Source of the DNA: DASZFV01 sp035546175
Lineage (GTDB): Bacteria > Myxococcota_A > Polyangia > Fen-1088
Assembly (NCBI GenBank): GCA_035546175.1
Contig: DASZWW010000117.1
Span: 1-17,559, forward strand
Reading direction: 5' to 3'
Length of the DNA stretch: 17,559 bases
Shown here piece after piece: positions 7,194-14,987 of the stretch (positions are counted from its first letter, which is position 1; each line of letters begins with the position of its first letter). A program made the translations under genes and the position numbers. The notes below the pieces were generated by a model. That model was not told the origin of the DNA and searched no databases. It saw only the letters and a list, made by a program, of their open reading frames with translations.

Positions 7194-7221
7194 GCGGAAA
7201 ACGCCGCTCGAGGTTTTGGCT
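7180..7221. repeat. Long inverted repeat between fliA and flgM-like genes
   Basis: CCAAAACCTTGAGCGG (7182-7197) and CCGCTCGAGGTTTTGG (7204-7219) are complementary at 15 of 16 positions with a 6-base loop (AAAACG). Flanking pairs 7181/7220 and 7180/7221 extend the arms to 18. The one mismatch (7191/7210) would be a G-U pair in plus-strand RNA. The element contains the -35 part of the sigma-28-like promoter. It could attenuate read-through from fliA into flgM or be a protein-binding dyad. No T-run follows on the minus strand, so simple intrinsic termination is not supported. Confidence 0.6.
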
Positions 7222-7252
7222 CAAGATGTCGCGCAGTTAGAAGATCAGAGCG

Positions 7253-8023
7253 TCAGGCCGCGGCCTCCACGGCCAGCTCACCCAGGGTGTCGCGGAGGCG
7301 GCGGGTCGCCTCGCCGTGGATCTGGCAGACGCGCGACTCGGTCACGCCGAGGACGGTGCCGATCTCCTTGAGGTTGAGGTTGTCGCAGTAGTAGAGCGAC
7401 AGCACCTGCTGCATCTTCTCGGGCAGGTCGCTGATGCCGCCCACGAGGCGGCCGAGCAGCTCGCGGCGCGAGGCGGCCTCGAACGGATCGGTGGCCGACT
7501 GGTCGCCCGTGCGCTCGAGCAGGTCGGGGCCCGCGTCGTCGATGCCGACCACCGACGACCCGGAGAGCTTCTGCTGGCGCGCGTAGAGCTCGTCGACGCC
7601 GACGCCGAGGCGCTTGGCGATCTCCTCATGATCGGGCGCGCGGCCGAGCTGCGCCTCGAGGCGGCGGGTGGCGTCCCGCAGCTCGTTGGAGAGGCGGCGC
7701 ATGTCGCGCGAGAGCGTGTCGCGCGAGCGGAGGTCGTCGAGCATGGCGCCGCGGATGCGGAACTCGGCGAAGGCCTCGAAGCGATCGACGCGGTTCGGGT
7801 CGAAGCGCTCGGCGGCCTCCATGAGCCCGATGACGCCCGACGAGATGAGGTCGTCGATCTCGACGTGCGCCGGCAACCGGCGCGCGAGCCGCCGGGCGAC
7901 CTTCTCGATGTAGGGAAAGAACTTCGCGGCGTACTCGTTGCGCCGCGCCACGAGGTCCTGCTTCTTCGCCTTGACGGGCTTCTTGGTCGCCTTGCCCGCC
8001 TTCTTCACTTTGATGGTCGCCAT
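7253..8023 (-). CDS. fliA: FliA/WhiG-family sigma-28 factor
   Basis: This 256-aa sigma-70-family protein has sigma region 2 at about 40-110, including EIDDLISSGVIGLMEAAERFD and FRIRGAMLDDLRSRD, the latter typical of FliA-type sigma factors. Region 3 spans about 115-160. Region 4 (196-247) carries the helix-turn-helix LNLKEIGTVLGVTESRVCQI. It directs RNA polymerase to TCAAG / GCCGAT-type promoters, normally late flagellar and chemotaxis genes. The N-terminus from ATG 8023 has an unusual Lys/Ala-rich stretch (residues 4-21). An in-frame GTG at 7951 (residue 25), preceded by AGGA, would remove it and give a conventional FliA N-terminus. The ATG is only about 4 bases from the start predicted from the sigma-54 promoter just upstream. 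Downstream is a FlgM-like gene and upstream a sigma-54 activator. No structural flagellar gene is in the window, so a non-flagellar WhiG-like role remains possible. Confidence 0.9.
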   Translation of the reverse strand: MATIKVKKAGKATKKPVKAKKQDLVARRNEYAAKFFPYIEKVARRLARRLPAHVEIDDLISSGVIGLMEAAERFDPNRVDRFEAFAEFRIRGAMLDDLRSRDTLSRDMRRLSNELRDATRRLEAQLGRAPDHEEIAKRLGVGVDELYARQQKLSGSSVVGIDDAGPDLLERTGDQSATDPFEAASRRELLGRLVGGISDLPEKMQQVLSLYYCDNLNLKEIGTVLGVTESRVCQIHGEATRRLRDTLGELAVEAAA

Positions 8024-8037
8024 GGCCCCGTGCCTAG

Positions 8038-8053
8038 AGCACGTCGCGTGCCA
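8038..8053 (-). promoter_or_regulatory. Sigma-54 promoter of fliA
   Basis: On the minus strand, 8053 down to 8038 reads TGGCACGCGACGTGCT. This matches the -24/-12 consensus TGGCACG-N4-TTGC(A/T) at all positions except one (GTGCT for TTGCT), and keeps the invariant GG-N10-GC spacing. The start would be near 8027, 4 bases before ATG 8023. The adjacent upstream gene encodes a sigma-54 activator with GAFTGA, which gives an obvious regulator. Confidence 0.8.
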
Positions 8054-8115
8054 CGTTCATGGCGTGTCAGGAGCCGCGTCGCGAAAGGGTGATCGCGCGC
8101 GTGTCGCGCCGCGGC

Positions 8116-8170
8116 CGTCATCGCTTTGGCGGTCGCGGATTCGTGACGCCGTCATTCCACTGACGGTCGC
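8116..8170. promoter_or_regulatory. Cluster of CGTCA/TGACG half-sites upstream of fliA
   Basis: The 226-base gap between the activator gene (ends 8250) and fliA (starts 8023) contains CGTCA at 8116-8120, TGACG at 8144-8148, CGTCA at 8150-8154 and TGACG at 8161-8165. These form a TGACG-C-CGTCA palindrome and an overlapping CCGTCA-N6-TGACGG dyad (8149-8166). CGGTCGC also repeats at 8130 and 8164. The sites lie about 90-140 bases upstream of the sigma-54 start, a usual distance for activator binding. The palindrome could also end the activator transcript. The rest of the gap shows only a short TCACG-T-CGTGA palindrome at 8208-8218. Confidence 0.4.
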
Positions 8171-8249
8171 CAGCTCACCGACATGGATCTCGATCGGCGA
8201 CGATCTCTCACGTCGTGAACGAGCTCATCGGCGGATGTCTCACGGATGT

Positions 8250-9599
8250 TTACGCGACGTTTCGCCTCCGTAGCTTCTCCACCAAGGTCGTGCGGTTCAT
8301 GCCGAGCAGCTCGGCGGCGCGGTTCTTGTTGCCGCCCGTGCGCTCGAGGGCCTGCGCGATGAGGCGCTCCTCGAGCTGGGTGAGGAAGATGCGCAGATCG
8401 ACGCCGCTCTCCGGCAGGTCGAGGGTCGCGTTCTCGAGATCGACGACGGGCGTGCGCAGGTGCGCGGGCAGATCGTCCATGACCACCATGCGGCTCTTGG
8501 CGACGACGACGAGGCGCTCGATGAGGTTCTCGAGCTCGCGCACGTTGCCCGGCCAGTCGTAGGCGCCCAGGCGCTGGACGACGTCCAGGGCGAAGCCCGG
8601 CACGGAGCGGCCCTCGCGCGCGTTGACCTCGCCGCGGAAGTGGTCGGCGAGCGCGGGGATGTCCTGGCGCCGCTCGCGCAGCGGCGGGATCTCGATGGGC
8701 ACGACGTCGAGCCGGTAGAAGAGGTCCTCGCGGAAGGTGCCCTCCTCGATCATGCCCTCGAGGTCGCGGTGGGTGGCGGCGACGACGCGCACGTCGACGG
8801 GGACGGACTCCGAGGCCCCCACGGGCGTCACCTCGCGCTCCTGCAGCGCGCGGAGGAGCTTGACCTGCACGCCCCGGGGCATCTCGCCGATCTCGTCGAG
8901 GAACAACGTGCCGCCGTGCGCGGCGGCGAAGCGGCCCGTGCGAGCCTTGTCGGCGCCCGTGAAGGCGCCCCGCACGTGGCCGAACAGCTCGCTCTCGGCG
9001 AGCGGCTCGGGGATGGCCGCCACGTTGACGGCGACGAAGGGCCCGCCGCGACGCTGGCTCGCGCCGTGGATGAGGCGCGCGACGACCTCCTTGCCCGTGC
9101 CCGTCTCCCCGCGGATGAGCACGCTCGCGTCGGTGTCGGCGATCTGCTCGATGCGATCGAGGACCAGGCGCATGGCCGGGTGATCGCCGATGACGGCGAC
9201 GCCGGGCGTGGGGCGGGCGCGGCCGCCGCGCGCCGGCTCGGCGAGGAGCAGGCGCGACAGGGCCTCCTCGAGCGCCGAGAGGTGGAAGGGCTTGCCGAGG
9301 ACGTCGGCGGCGCCGATGCGCAGCGCCTCGACGGCGTCGCCCACGGACCCGTGCGGCGTCATGGCCACGACGGACACGGGCGGCCGGGCGGCGCGCGCCT
9401 CGCGCACGACGCCGCGCCCGTCACCGTCGGCGAGTTGCAGATCGGTGATGCACAGATCGACGGGCTGCGAGCGGAGGCAGCCGATGGCCTCCGTCGCCGA
9501 GGCGGCCGTGATCGCGTCGCAGCCCATCGCCCTGATGAGGCGGAGGAGCGCGGCGTGGATCGACGGATCGTCGTCGACGAGCAGGACCTTCTTTGCCAT
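8250..9599 (-). CDS. Sigma-54-dependent response regulator (FlrC/FleR type)
   Basis: The 449-aa protein from ATG 9599 (MAKKVLLVDDD) is a full NtrC-class regulator. The receiver (about 4-118) has D9/D10, phospho-acceptor D53, T81 and K103. The AAA+ domain (about 136-365) has Walker A GETGTGK (164-170), the sigma-54-contacting GAFTGA loop (211-216), Walker B LFLDE (232-236) and arginine-finger candidates near R290/R296. A Fis-type helix-turn-helix closes the protein (410-447). When phosphorylated it should hydrolyse ATP to open sigma-54 promoters. Position directly upstream of fliA, with a near-consensus sigma-54 promoter between them, suggests a flagellar class II activator like FlrC/FleR/FlbD; the exact symbol is not secure. 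A 30-codon longer frame lacks coding character and crosses a promoter-like element, so the shorter start is preferred. No partner histidine kinase gene is in the window. Confidence 0.92.
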   Translation of the reverse strand: MAKKVLLVDDDPSIHAALLRLIRAMGCDAITAASATEAIGCLRSQPVDLCITDLQLADGDGRGVVREARAARPPVSVVAMTPHGSVGDAVEALRIGAADVLGKPFHLSALEEALSRLLLAEPARGGRARPTPGVAVIGDHPAMRLVLDRIEQIADTDASVLIRGETGTGKEVVARLIHGASQRRGGPFVAVNVAAIPEPLAESELFGHVRGAFTGADKARTGRFAAAHGGTLFLDEIGEMPRGVQVKLLRALQEREVTPVGASESVPVDVRVVAATHRDLEGMIEEGTFREDLFYRLDVVPIEIPPLRERRQDIPALADHFRGEVNAREGRSVPGFALDVVQRLGAYDWPGNVRELENLIERLVVVAKSRMVVMDDLPAHLRTPVVDLENATLDLPESGVDLRIFLTQLEERLIAQALERTGGNKNRAAELLGMNRTTLVEKLRRRNVA

Positions 9600-9611
9600 T
9601 GACACCGTTGA

Positions 9612-9638
9612 ATATCGGTCCAGGCGGGGCGCCCTTGA
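9612..9638 (-). promoter_or_regulatory. Sigma-28-like promoter of the sigma-54 activator gene
   Basis: Minus strand TCAAGGGC (9638-9631), 11 bases, then ACCGATAT (9619-9612). The spacing equals the FliA consensus and the core TCAAG / CCGAT is kept, as at the flgM-like gene. The start would be near 9605, giving a leader of about 6 bases and no visible Shine-Dalgarno sequence. A chance match is possible. Confidence 0.35.
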
Positions 9639-9648
9639 GGACCGGGAC

Positions 9649-9669
9649 CTGTTGCGAAGCCCGCAACAG
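9649..9669. promoter_or_regulatory. Perfect 8-bp dyad, possible operator or hairpin
   Basis: CTGTTGCG (9649-9656) and CGCAACAG (9662-9669) are exact reverse complements with a 5-base centre. The dyad sits about 50-70 bases upstream of the activator start codon, just upstream of the sigma-28-like -35. No T-run follows on the minus strand, so I favour a regulator-binding site over a pheA terminator. The rest of the 159-base gap (9600-9758) holds a GC palindrome (GCCCGGCCGGGC) and nothing else clear. Confidence 0.4.
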
Positions 9670-9758
9670 CGTTCGAGAAAACGCCCCAAAACCGCCCAGA
9701 TCCGCGCCCGGCCGGGCCTTGCGCTGTTCGCGCGCGCGCGTCGAAATCGACTGATGCG

Positions 9759-10901
9759 CTACGTCGCCGGCGGCGTGGCGGCGGGCGCGTCGGCCTTCGG
9801 GTACGAGCCCAGCACCTTCACCGACTCGCACCCGGCCCGCACCTCGGCGAGCGCCGCGGCGACCCGCTCGTCGCGCTCGTGACCGTCGATGTCGACGAAG
9901 AAGACGTACTGCCAGGGCGCCCGGCGCGAGGGGCGGCTCTCGATCTTCGTCATGTTGAGCCCGCGCTGCGCGAAGGCGCCCAGCGTGCGGAAGAGGATGC
10001 CGGGCTCGTCGCGCGTCACGAGCAGGACGGACGTCTTGTCCCGGCCCGTGGGCTCGGCCTGCTGGCGGCCGAGCAAGAGGAAGCGCGTCATGTTGTAGGG
10101 GAGGTCCTCGATCTTGCGCCGCAGCACCTCGAGGTCGTAGAGCTTGGCGGCCATCTCCGAGGCCACCGAGGCGCCGCGCGCGTCGTCATGGGCCTGGCGC
10201 GAGGCGTCCGCCGTCGAGCGCGCCTCGACGAGGGTGGCGCGCGGCAGGTTCGTGGCCAGCCAGCGGCGGCACTGCCCGAGCGCGATGGGGATCGAGTAGA
10301 CGCGCTCGATCTGCTGGAGCTCGGTGCCGGCGCGCGCCAGAAGGCACATGTTCACCTCGAGGGCGATCTCGGCGCTGATCTTGAGGTCGCTCTCCATGAA
10401 GCTGTCCAGCGTGTGCAGGACGATGCCCTCGGTCGTGTTCTCGACGGGGACAACGCCGAAGTCGGCGTTGCCGCGCTCGACCTCCTCGAACACCGCGGGG
10501 ATCGTGCCCATGGGCGTGGCGCGCGCCGAGAGCCCGAACTGCCGCTTGACGGCCTGGTGCGAGAACGTGCCCTCGGGGCCGAGGTAGGCGACGCGCACCT
10601 TCTTCTCGAGGCTGAGGCAGGCGCTGAAGATCTCCTGGAACACGGAGCGGATCGACTCGGTGGGGAAGGGCCCGGGGTTGGCGGCCGAGAGCCGCTCGGC
10701 GATCTGGCGCTCGCGCGAGGGGACGTAGAACGGGACCTGCAGCGCGGCCTTGAGGTCGGCGACCGCCGCGACGAAGCCCGCGCGCCGGTTGAGGAGGCGG
10801 AGGATCTCGTCGTCGGTGGCGTCGATGCTCGCCCGGATCTCGGCGAGCTTGGCGGCGTCGCCGCCGGCGACCGGGGGCGCCGCCTGGTGGTCCTTGGCCA
10901 T
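9759..10901 (-). CDS. pheA: Bifunctional chorismate mutase/prephenate dehydratase (P-protein)
   Basis: This 380-aa protein has the full P-protein architecture. An AroQ-type chorismate mutase helix bundle spans about 17-98, with catalytic-type residues R23, R39/R40, K51 and R65 in the usual contexts (EIRASID, LLNRRAGF, ADLKAAL, SRERQI). Prephenate dehydratase spans about 102-278, from VAYLGPEGTFSHQA to the catalytic TRF motif at 272-274. A C-terminal ACT domain (about 290-370) holds GILFRTLGAFAQRGLN and the ESRP motif (321-324) that binds phenylalanine for feedback inhibition. It converts chorismate through prephenate to phenylpyruvate, committing carbon to phenylalanine. ATG 10901 (MAKDH) is chosen because the domain starts soon after; longer frames run through the divergent fahA gene. 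The protein is cytoplasmic. It is transcribed away from the tyrosine-degradation genes from a shared 27-base gap. Confidence 0.95.
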   Translation of the reverse strand: MAKDHQAAPPVAGGDAAKLAEIRASIDATDDEILRLLNRRAGFVAAVADLKAALQVPFYVPSRERQIAERLSAANPGPFPTESIRSVFQEIFSACLSLEKKVRVAYLGPEGTFSHQAVKRQFGLSARATPMGTIPAVFEEVERGNADFGVVPVENTTEGIVLHTLDSFMESDLKISAEIALEVNMCLLARAGTELQQIERVYSIPIALGQCRRWLATNLPRATLVEARSTADASRQAHDDARGASVASEMAAKLYDLEVLRRKIEDLPYNMTRFLLLGRQQAEPTGRDKTSVLLVTRDEPGILFRTLGAFAQRGLNMTKIESRPSRRAPWQYVFFVDIDGHERDERVAAALAEVRAGCESVKVLGSYPKADAPAATPPAT

Positions 10902-10909
10902 GGCCCCGG

Positions 10910-10922
10910 AGCTTACTACACT
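10910..10922. promoter_or_regulatory. Overlapping divergent -10 elements between pheA and fahA
   Basis: The 27-base gap contains one AT-rich patch, AGCTTACTACACT. Read rightwards, TACACT (10917-10922) sits 6 bases before GTG 10929. Read leftwards, TAGTAA (10918-10913) or TAAGCT (10915-10910) sits 8-11 bases before ATG 10901. The two promoters would share bases, and their -35 regions would lie inside the opposite gene. No -35 matches are convincing. Confidence 0.4.
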
Positions 10923-10928
10923 GCCCCT

Positions 10929-11909
10929 GTGAAGCTGGCGACGCTGCGGGACGGCAGCCGCGACGGGACGCTCGTCGTCGCGCGGCGCGACGGCGCCGTC
11001 TTCGCGCGCGCCTCGGCGATCGCGCCGACGCTGCAGGCGGCGCTCGACGACTGGGAGCGGGTCGCCCCGGCGCTCGGCGCGCTCGCGGCCGCGCTCGAGG
11101 CGGGCGGGCCCGGCGAGCCGCTCGACGCCCGCGCGCTCGGCTGCCCGCTCCCGCGGGCCTTCGAGTGGATCGACGCCTCGGCCTACCTCAACCACGTCCG
11201 CCTCGTGCGCAAGGCGCGCGGCTCGGCGCCGCCCGAGACCCTGGAGACGGATCCCCTCGTCTACCAGGGCGGCTCGGGCGTGCTGCTCGGCCCGCGCGAC
11301 GACATCCCGCTGCCCGGCGGCGACGTCGGCCTGGGTCTGGACTTCGAGGCGGAGGTCTGCGTCATCCTCGGCGACACGCCGCAGGGCACGAGGGCGGCGG
11401 ACGCCGGGCGGCACGTGCGCCTGCTCATGCTCGCGAACGACGTCACGCTCCGCAACCTCGTGCCCGACGAGCTCGCCAAGGGCTTCGGCTTCTTCCTGTC
11501 GAAGCCGGCGACGGCGTTCTCGCCGTTCGCCGTCACGCCCGACGAGCTCGGCGGCGCCTGGCGCGACGGCCGCGTGCACCTGCGCCTGCGCTCGATCTAC
11601 AACGGCGCGCTCGCCGGCGATCCGGAGGCGGGGCCGGAGATGCACTTCTCCTTCTTCGATCTCGTCGCGCACCTCACGCGCACACGCGCCTATGGCGCGG
11701 GCACGATCCTCGGCGGCGGCACCGTCTCGAACGCCGACCGCGCGCGCGGCGTCTCTTGCCTGGCCGAGCGGCGCGCCCTCGAGATGATCGACCTCGGCCG
11801 CGCGAAGACGCCGTTCATGAAGCCGGGCGACACGATCGCCATCGAGATGCTCGACGCCGCCGGGACGAGCATCTTCGGCCGCATCGAGCAGCGCGTGGCC
11901 TCGCGATGA
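10929..11909 (+). CDS. fahA: Fumarylacetoacetate hydrolase
   Basis: The 326-aa protein from GTG 10929 belongs to the shorter bacterial FAH type. Visible hallmarks include the N-terminal domain ending in CPLPRAFEWIDASAYLNHV, the YQGGSG segment, the metal-binding LGLDFEAEVCVI region (acidic residues bind the divalent metal), ANDVTLRNL, KPATAFSPFAV and the AGTILGGGTVSN motif. It cleaves 4-fumarylacetoacetate into fumarate and acetoacetate, the last step of tyrosine degradation, in the cytoplasm. It is first in the operon and its stop overlaps maiA by ATGA. The GTG lies about 7 bases after a TACACT -10-like element, so the mRNA may be leaderless; no Shine-Dalgarno sequence is seen. Other FAH-superfamily enzymes (for example acylpyruvases) are possible by sequence alone, but MaiA, Hpd and HmgA next door make this function nearly certain. 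Confidence 0.93.
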   Translation: MKLATLRDGSRDGTLVVARRDGAVFARASAIAPTLQAALDDWERVAPALGALAAALEAGGPGEPLDARALGCPLPRAFEWIDASAYLNHVRLVRKARGSAPPETLETDPLVYQGGSGVLLGPRDDIPLPGGDVGLGLDFEAEVCVILGDTPQGTRAADAGRHVRLLMLANDVTLRNLVPDELAKGFGFFLSKPATAFSPFAVTPDELGGAWRDGRVHLRLRSIYNGALAGDPEAGPEMHFSFFDLVAHLTRTRAYGAGTILGGGTVSNADRARGVSCLAERRALEMIDLGRAKTPFMKPGDTIAIEMLDAAGTSIFGRIEQRVASR

Positions 11910-12562
11910 AGCTCTACACCTACTGGCGCAGCACCTCCGCCTGGCGCGTGCGGATCGCGCTCGCCTGGAAGGGCCTCGCCTACGAGGCCGTCCCCGTTCA
12001 CCTCCTCGAAGGCGGCGGACGCCAGCACGGCGACGACTTCCGCGCGCTCAACGCGTCGGAGCAGGTCCCGCTGCTCGTCCTCGACGAGGCCGGCCCCGAC
12101 GGGCGGCCGGGCCGGCTCGCGCAGTCGATGGCCATCCTCGAGTACCTCGAGGAGGCTCACCCCGCGCCGCCCCTGCTGCCCCGAGGCCCGTTCCTCAGGG
12201 CGCGCGCGCGGCAGCTCGCGCAGATCGCGATCTCGGGGATTCAACCGCACCACAACCTCGCCACCCTCCAGCAGGTCAAGGCGGCAGGCGGCGACGACGC
12301 CGCCTGGGCGCGGCACTTCCTCGAGCGGGGCCTCGCCTCGCTCGAGCGCACGGCCGCCGAGACCGCGGGCGCCTTCCTCGTGGGCGACGCCGTCTCGTTC
12401 GCCGACGTGTGTCTCGCGCCCCAGCTCTACGCCGCGCGCCGCTACGCCGTCGAGCTCGCGCCCTACCCCACGCTCACCCGCGTCGACGCGGCCTGCGCCG
12501 CCCTCCCCGCCTTCCAGACGGCGCACGCCGACGCGCAGCCGGACGCGCCGCCACGCGCCTGA
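11906..12562 (+). CDS. maiA: Maleylacetoacetate isomerase (zeta-class GST)
   Basis: The 218-aa protein has a glutathione-S-transferase fold: a thioredoxin-like N-terminal domain (about 1-85) and an all-helical C-terminal domain. The zeta-class signature near the N-terminus reads STSAWRVRIAL (9-19), close to the family SSCxWRVRIAL but with Ala-containing TSA in place of the Cys position. EQVPLLVLDE and QSMAILEYLEE form the glutathione-binding part, and GDAVSFADVCLAPQLYAA is the N-capping region of the C-terminal domain. It isomerises 4-maleylacetoacetate to 4-fumarylacetoacetate using glutathione as cofactor. Start ATG 11906 is fixed by the 4-base overlap with fahA. Dependence on glutathione implies the host can make it or an equivalent, though no canonical gshA is in this window. 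Confidence 0.93.
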   Translation: MKLYTYWRSTSAWRVRIALAWKGLAYEAVPVHLLEGGGRQHGDDFRALNASEQVPLLVLDEAGPDGRPGRLAQSMAILEYLEEAHPAPPLLPRGPFLRARARQLAQIAISGIQPHHNLATLQQVKAAGGDDAAWARHFLERGLASLERTAAETAGAFLVGDAVSFADVCLAPQLYAARRYAVELAPYPTLTRVDAACAALPAFQTAHADAQPDAPPRA

Positions 12563-12575
12563 GGCGATCATCGGC

Positions 12576-12581
12576 TAAAAT
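12576..12581 (+). promoter_or_regulatory. Possible -10 element of hpd (leaderless start)
   Basis: TAAAAT lies in the 25-base gap between maiA and hpd, the most AT-rich hexamer nearby. A start 7 bases beyond its end falls on the A of ATG 12588. No Shine-Dalgarno sequence precedes hpd. This may give hpd-hmgA their own transcript. No -35 match was found. Confidence 0.4.
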
Positions 12582-12587
12582 TGCAGC

Positions 12588-13793
<1,206 letters not shown>

Positions 13794-13800
13794 AGCGGCG

Positions 13801-14973
13801 ATGCTCGACCGCATGACCCTCGGCACGGTCCCGGACAAGCCGCACACGGCGCTGCGCGACGCCGAGGGCCGGCTGCGCCACGAGGAGTGCCTCACGCGCG
13901 AGGGCTTCGACGGCCCGTACACGATCCTCTACCACGAGCGCCGCCCGCACACGGCGGCGCTCGCCGAGGCGACGCACGGCTGGGAGGTGCCGCAGGCCTC
14001 CGACGCCGAGGCGCGCCCGCTCGCCCGCCGCCACTATCGCTCGCAGGACCTCGAGCCGCGCGGCGGCGCGCCCGTCGACGCGCGCGTGCCGCTGCTCTTC
14101 AACGACGACGTCGTGCTCGGCGTCCTGCAGCCCGACGCGCCCGACCTCGTCTGGTTCGCGAACGGCGACGGCGACGACCTCTTCTTCATCCACGAGGGCG
14201 GTGGCGCGCTGCTCACGCCGCTCGGCGACGTCGAGTTCGGGCCGAACGACTACGTCTTCGTGCCCAGGGGTCTGCTGCACCGCTTCGTCCCCTCGCGCGT
14301 CGCGCAGCGCTGGCTGTCGATCGAGTGCCGCGCCGGCTTCGGCCTGCCCCGGCAGTATCGCAACGACGTCGGCCAGCTCCGCATGGACGCGCCGTACGGC
14401 CACCGCGACTTCCGCCGACCCGTGTTCCCGGGCGCGACCGCGGGCGCGCCGGACGACGTGGTGCTCGACGTCGTCGTCAAGCGCGGCGGCGCCTTCCACG
14501 GCTTCCGCGCCGATCACTCTCCGCGCGACGTCGTCGGGTGGGACGGCACCGTCTACCCCTGGGCGTTCAACATCCTGCGCTTCCAGCCGCGCGTCGGGCT
14601 CGTGCACCTGCCGCCCACGATCCACGCGACGTTCGCGGCGCGCGGCGCGCTCGTCTGCAGCTTCGTGCCGCGCCCGCTCGACTTCCACCCCGACGCGATC
14701 CCCTGCCCCTACCCGCACTCGTCCGTCGACTGCGACGAGTTCATCTTCTACGCCGCCGGCGACTTCACCTCGCGCCGGGGCGTGGGCCCCGGCAGCATCT
14801 CGCACCACCCGGCGGGCGTGATCCACGGCCCGCACCCCGGCGCCTACGAGGGCAGCATCGGCGCGCGCGCGACCAACGAGCTCGCCGTCATGCTCGACAC
14901 GACGAGGCCGCTCTCGCCGACCGCCGCCTGCCGCACCATCGAGGACGCCGGCTACCACGCGAGCTTCGCGTAG
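13801..14973 (+). CDS. hmgA: Homogentisate 1,2-dioxygenase
   Basis: The 390-aa cupin-type protein opens homogentisate to 4-maleylacetoacetate with Fe(II) and O2, linking Hpd to MaiA. It is of the shorter bacterial kind. Visible motifs include FFIHEGGGALLTPLG (the non-catalytic cupin half), VPRGLLHRF, and a C-terminal metal-site region with H306 (PYPHSSVDCDE), E313 and H342 (IHGPHPG) as likely iron ligands. The HSS..DE..GDFTSRRG..SISHHP order is that of bacterial HmgA-like proteins rather than the human enzyme, so ligand assignment is by analogy. ATG 13801 is used, 7 bases after the hpd stop; a second in-frame ATG at 13813 is possible. It is the last gene of the operon. Convergent genes begin only 14 bases after its TAG, so transcription may run into them. 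Confidence 0.93.
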   Translation: MLDRMTLGTVPDKPHTALRDAEGRLRHEECLTREGFDGPYTILYHERRPHTAALAEATHGWEVPQASDAEARPLARRHYRSQDLEPRGGAPVDARVPLLFNDDVVLGVLQPDAPDLVWFANGDGDDLFFIHEGGGALLTPLGDVEFGPNDYVFVPRGLLHRFVPSRVAQRWLSIECRAGFGLPRQYRNDVGQLRMDAPYGHRDFRRPVFPGATAGAPDDVVLDVVVKRGGAFHGFRADHSPRDVVGWDGTVYPWAFNILRFQPRVGLVHLPPTIHATFAARGALVCSFVPRPLDFHPDAIPCPYPHSSVDCDEFIFYAAGDFTSRRGVGPGSISHHPAGVIHGPHPGAYEGSIGARATNELAVMLDTTRPLSPTAACRTIEDAGYHASFA

Positions 14974-14987
14974 GCGGCCGCTGCTCT

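Noticed and set aside
7159..7224. 22-codon longer version of the FlgM-like gene
   Set aside because: The extra codons cover a strong inverted repeat and a sigma-28-like promoter and add no conserved residues; ATG 7158 is simpler.
9649..9669. CTGT...ACAG dyad as a LexA (SOS) box
   Set aside because: LexA sites are CTGT-N8-ACAG; here the spacing is 13, so the resemblance is superficial.
9600..9689. 30-codon N-terminal extension of the sigma-54 activator
   Set aside because: NtrC-type receivers begin directly with the KVLLVDDD strand, and the extension lies over a promoter-like element and a dyad.
9673..9694. Possible sigma-54 site (GG-N10-GC) upstream of the activator gene on the minus strand
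   Set aside because: Only the GG/GC spacing matches; the surrounding bases do not resemble TGGCAC or TTGC.
9879..10928. Plus-strand frame running through pheA into fahA
   Set aside because: Its first part is antisense to the P-protein and has shadow composition; only the part from GTG 10929 is coding (fahA).
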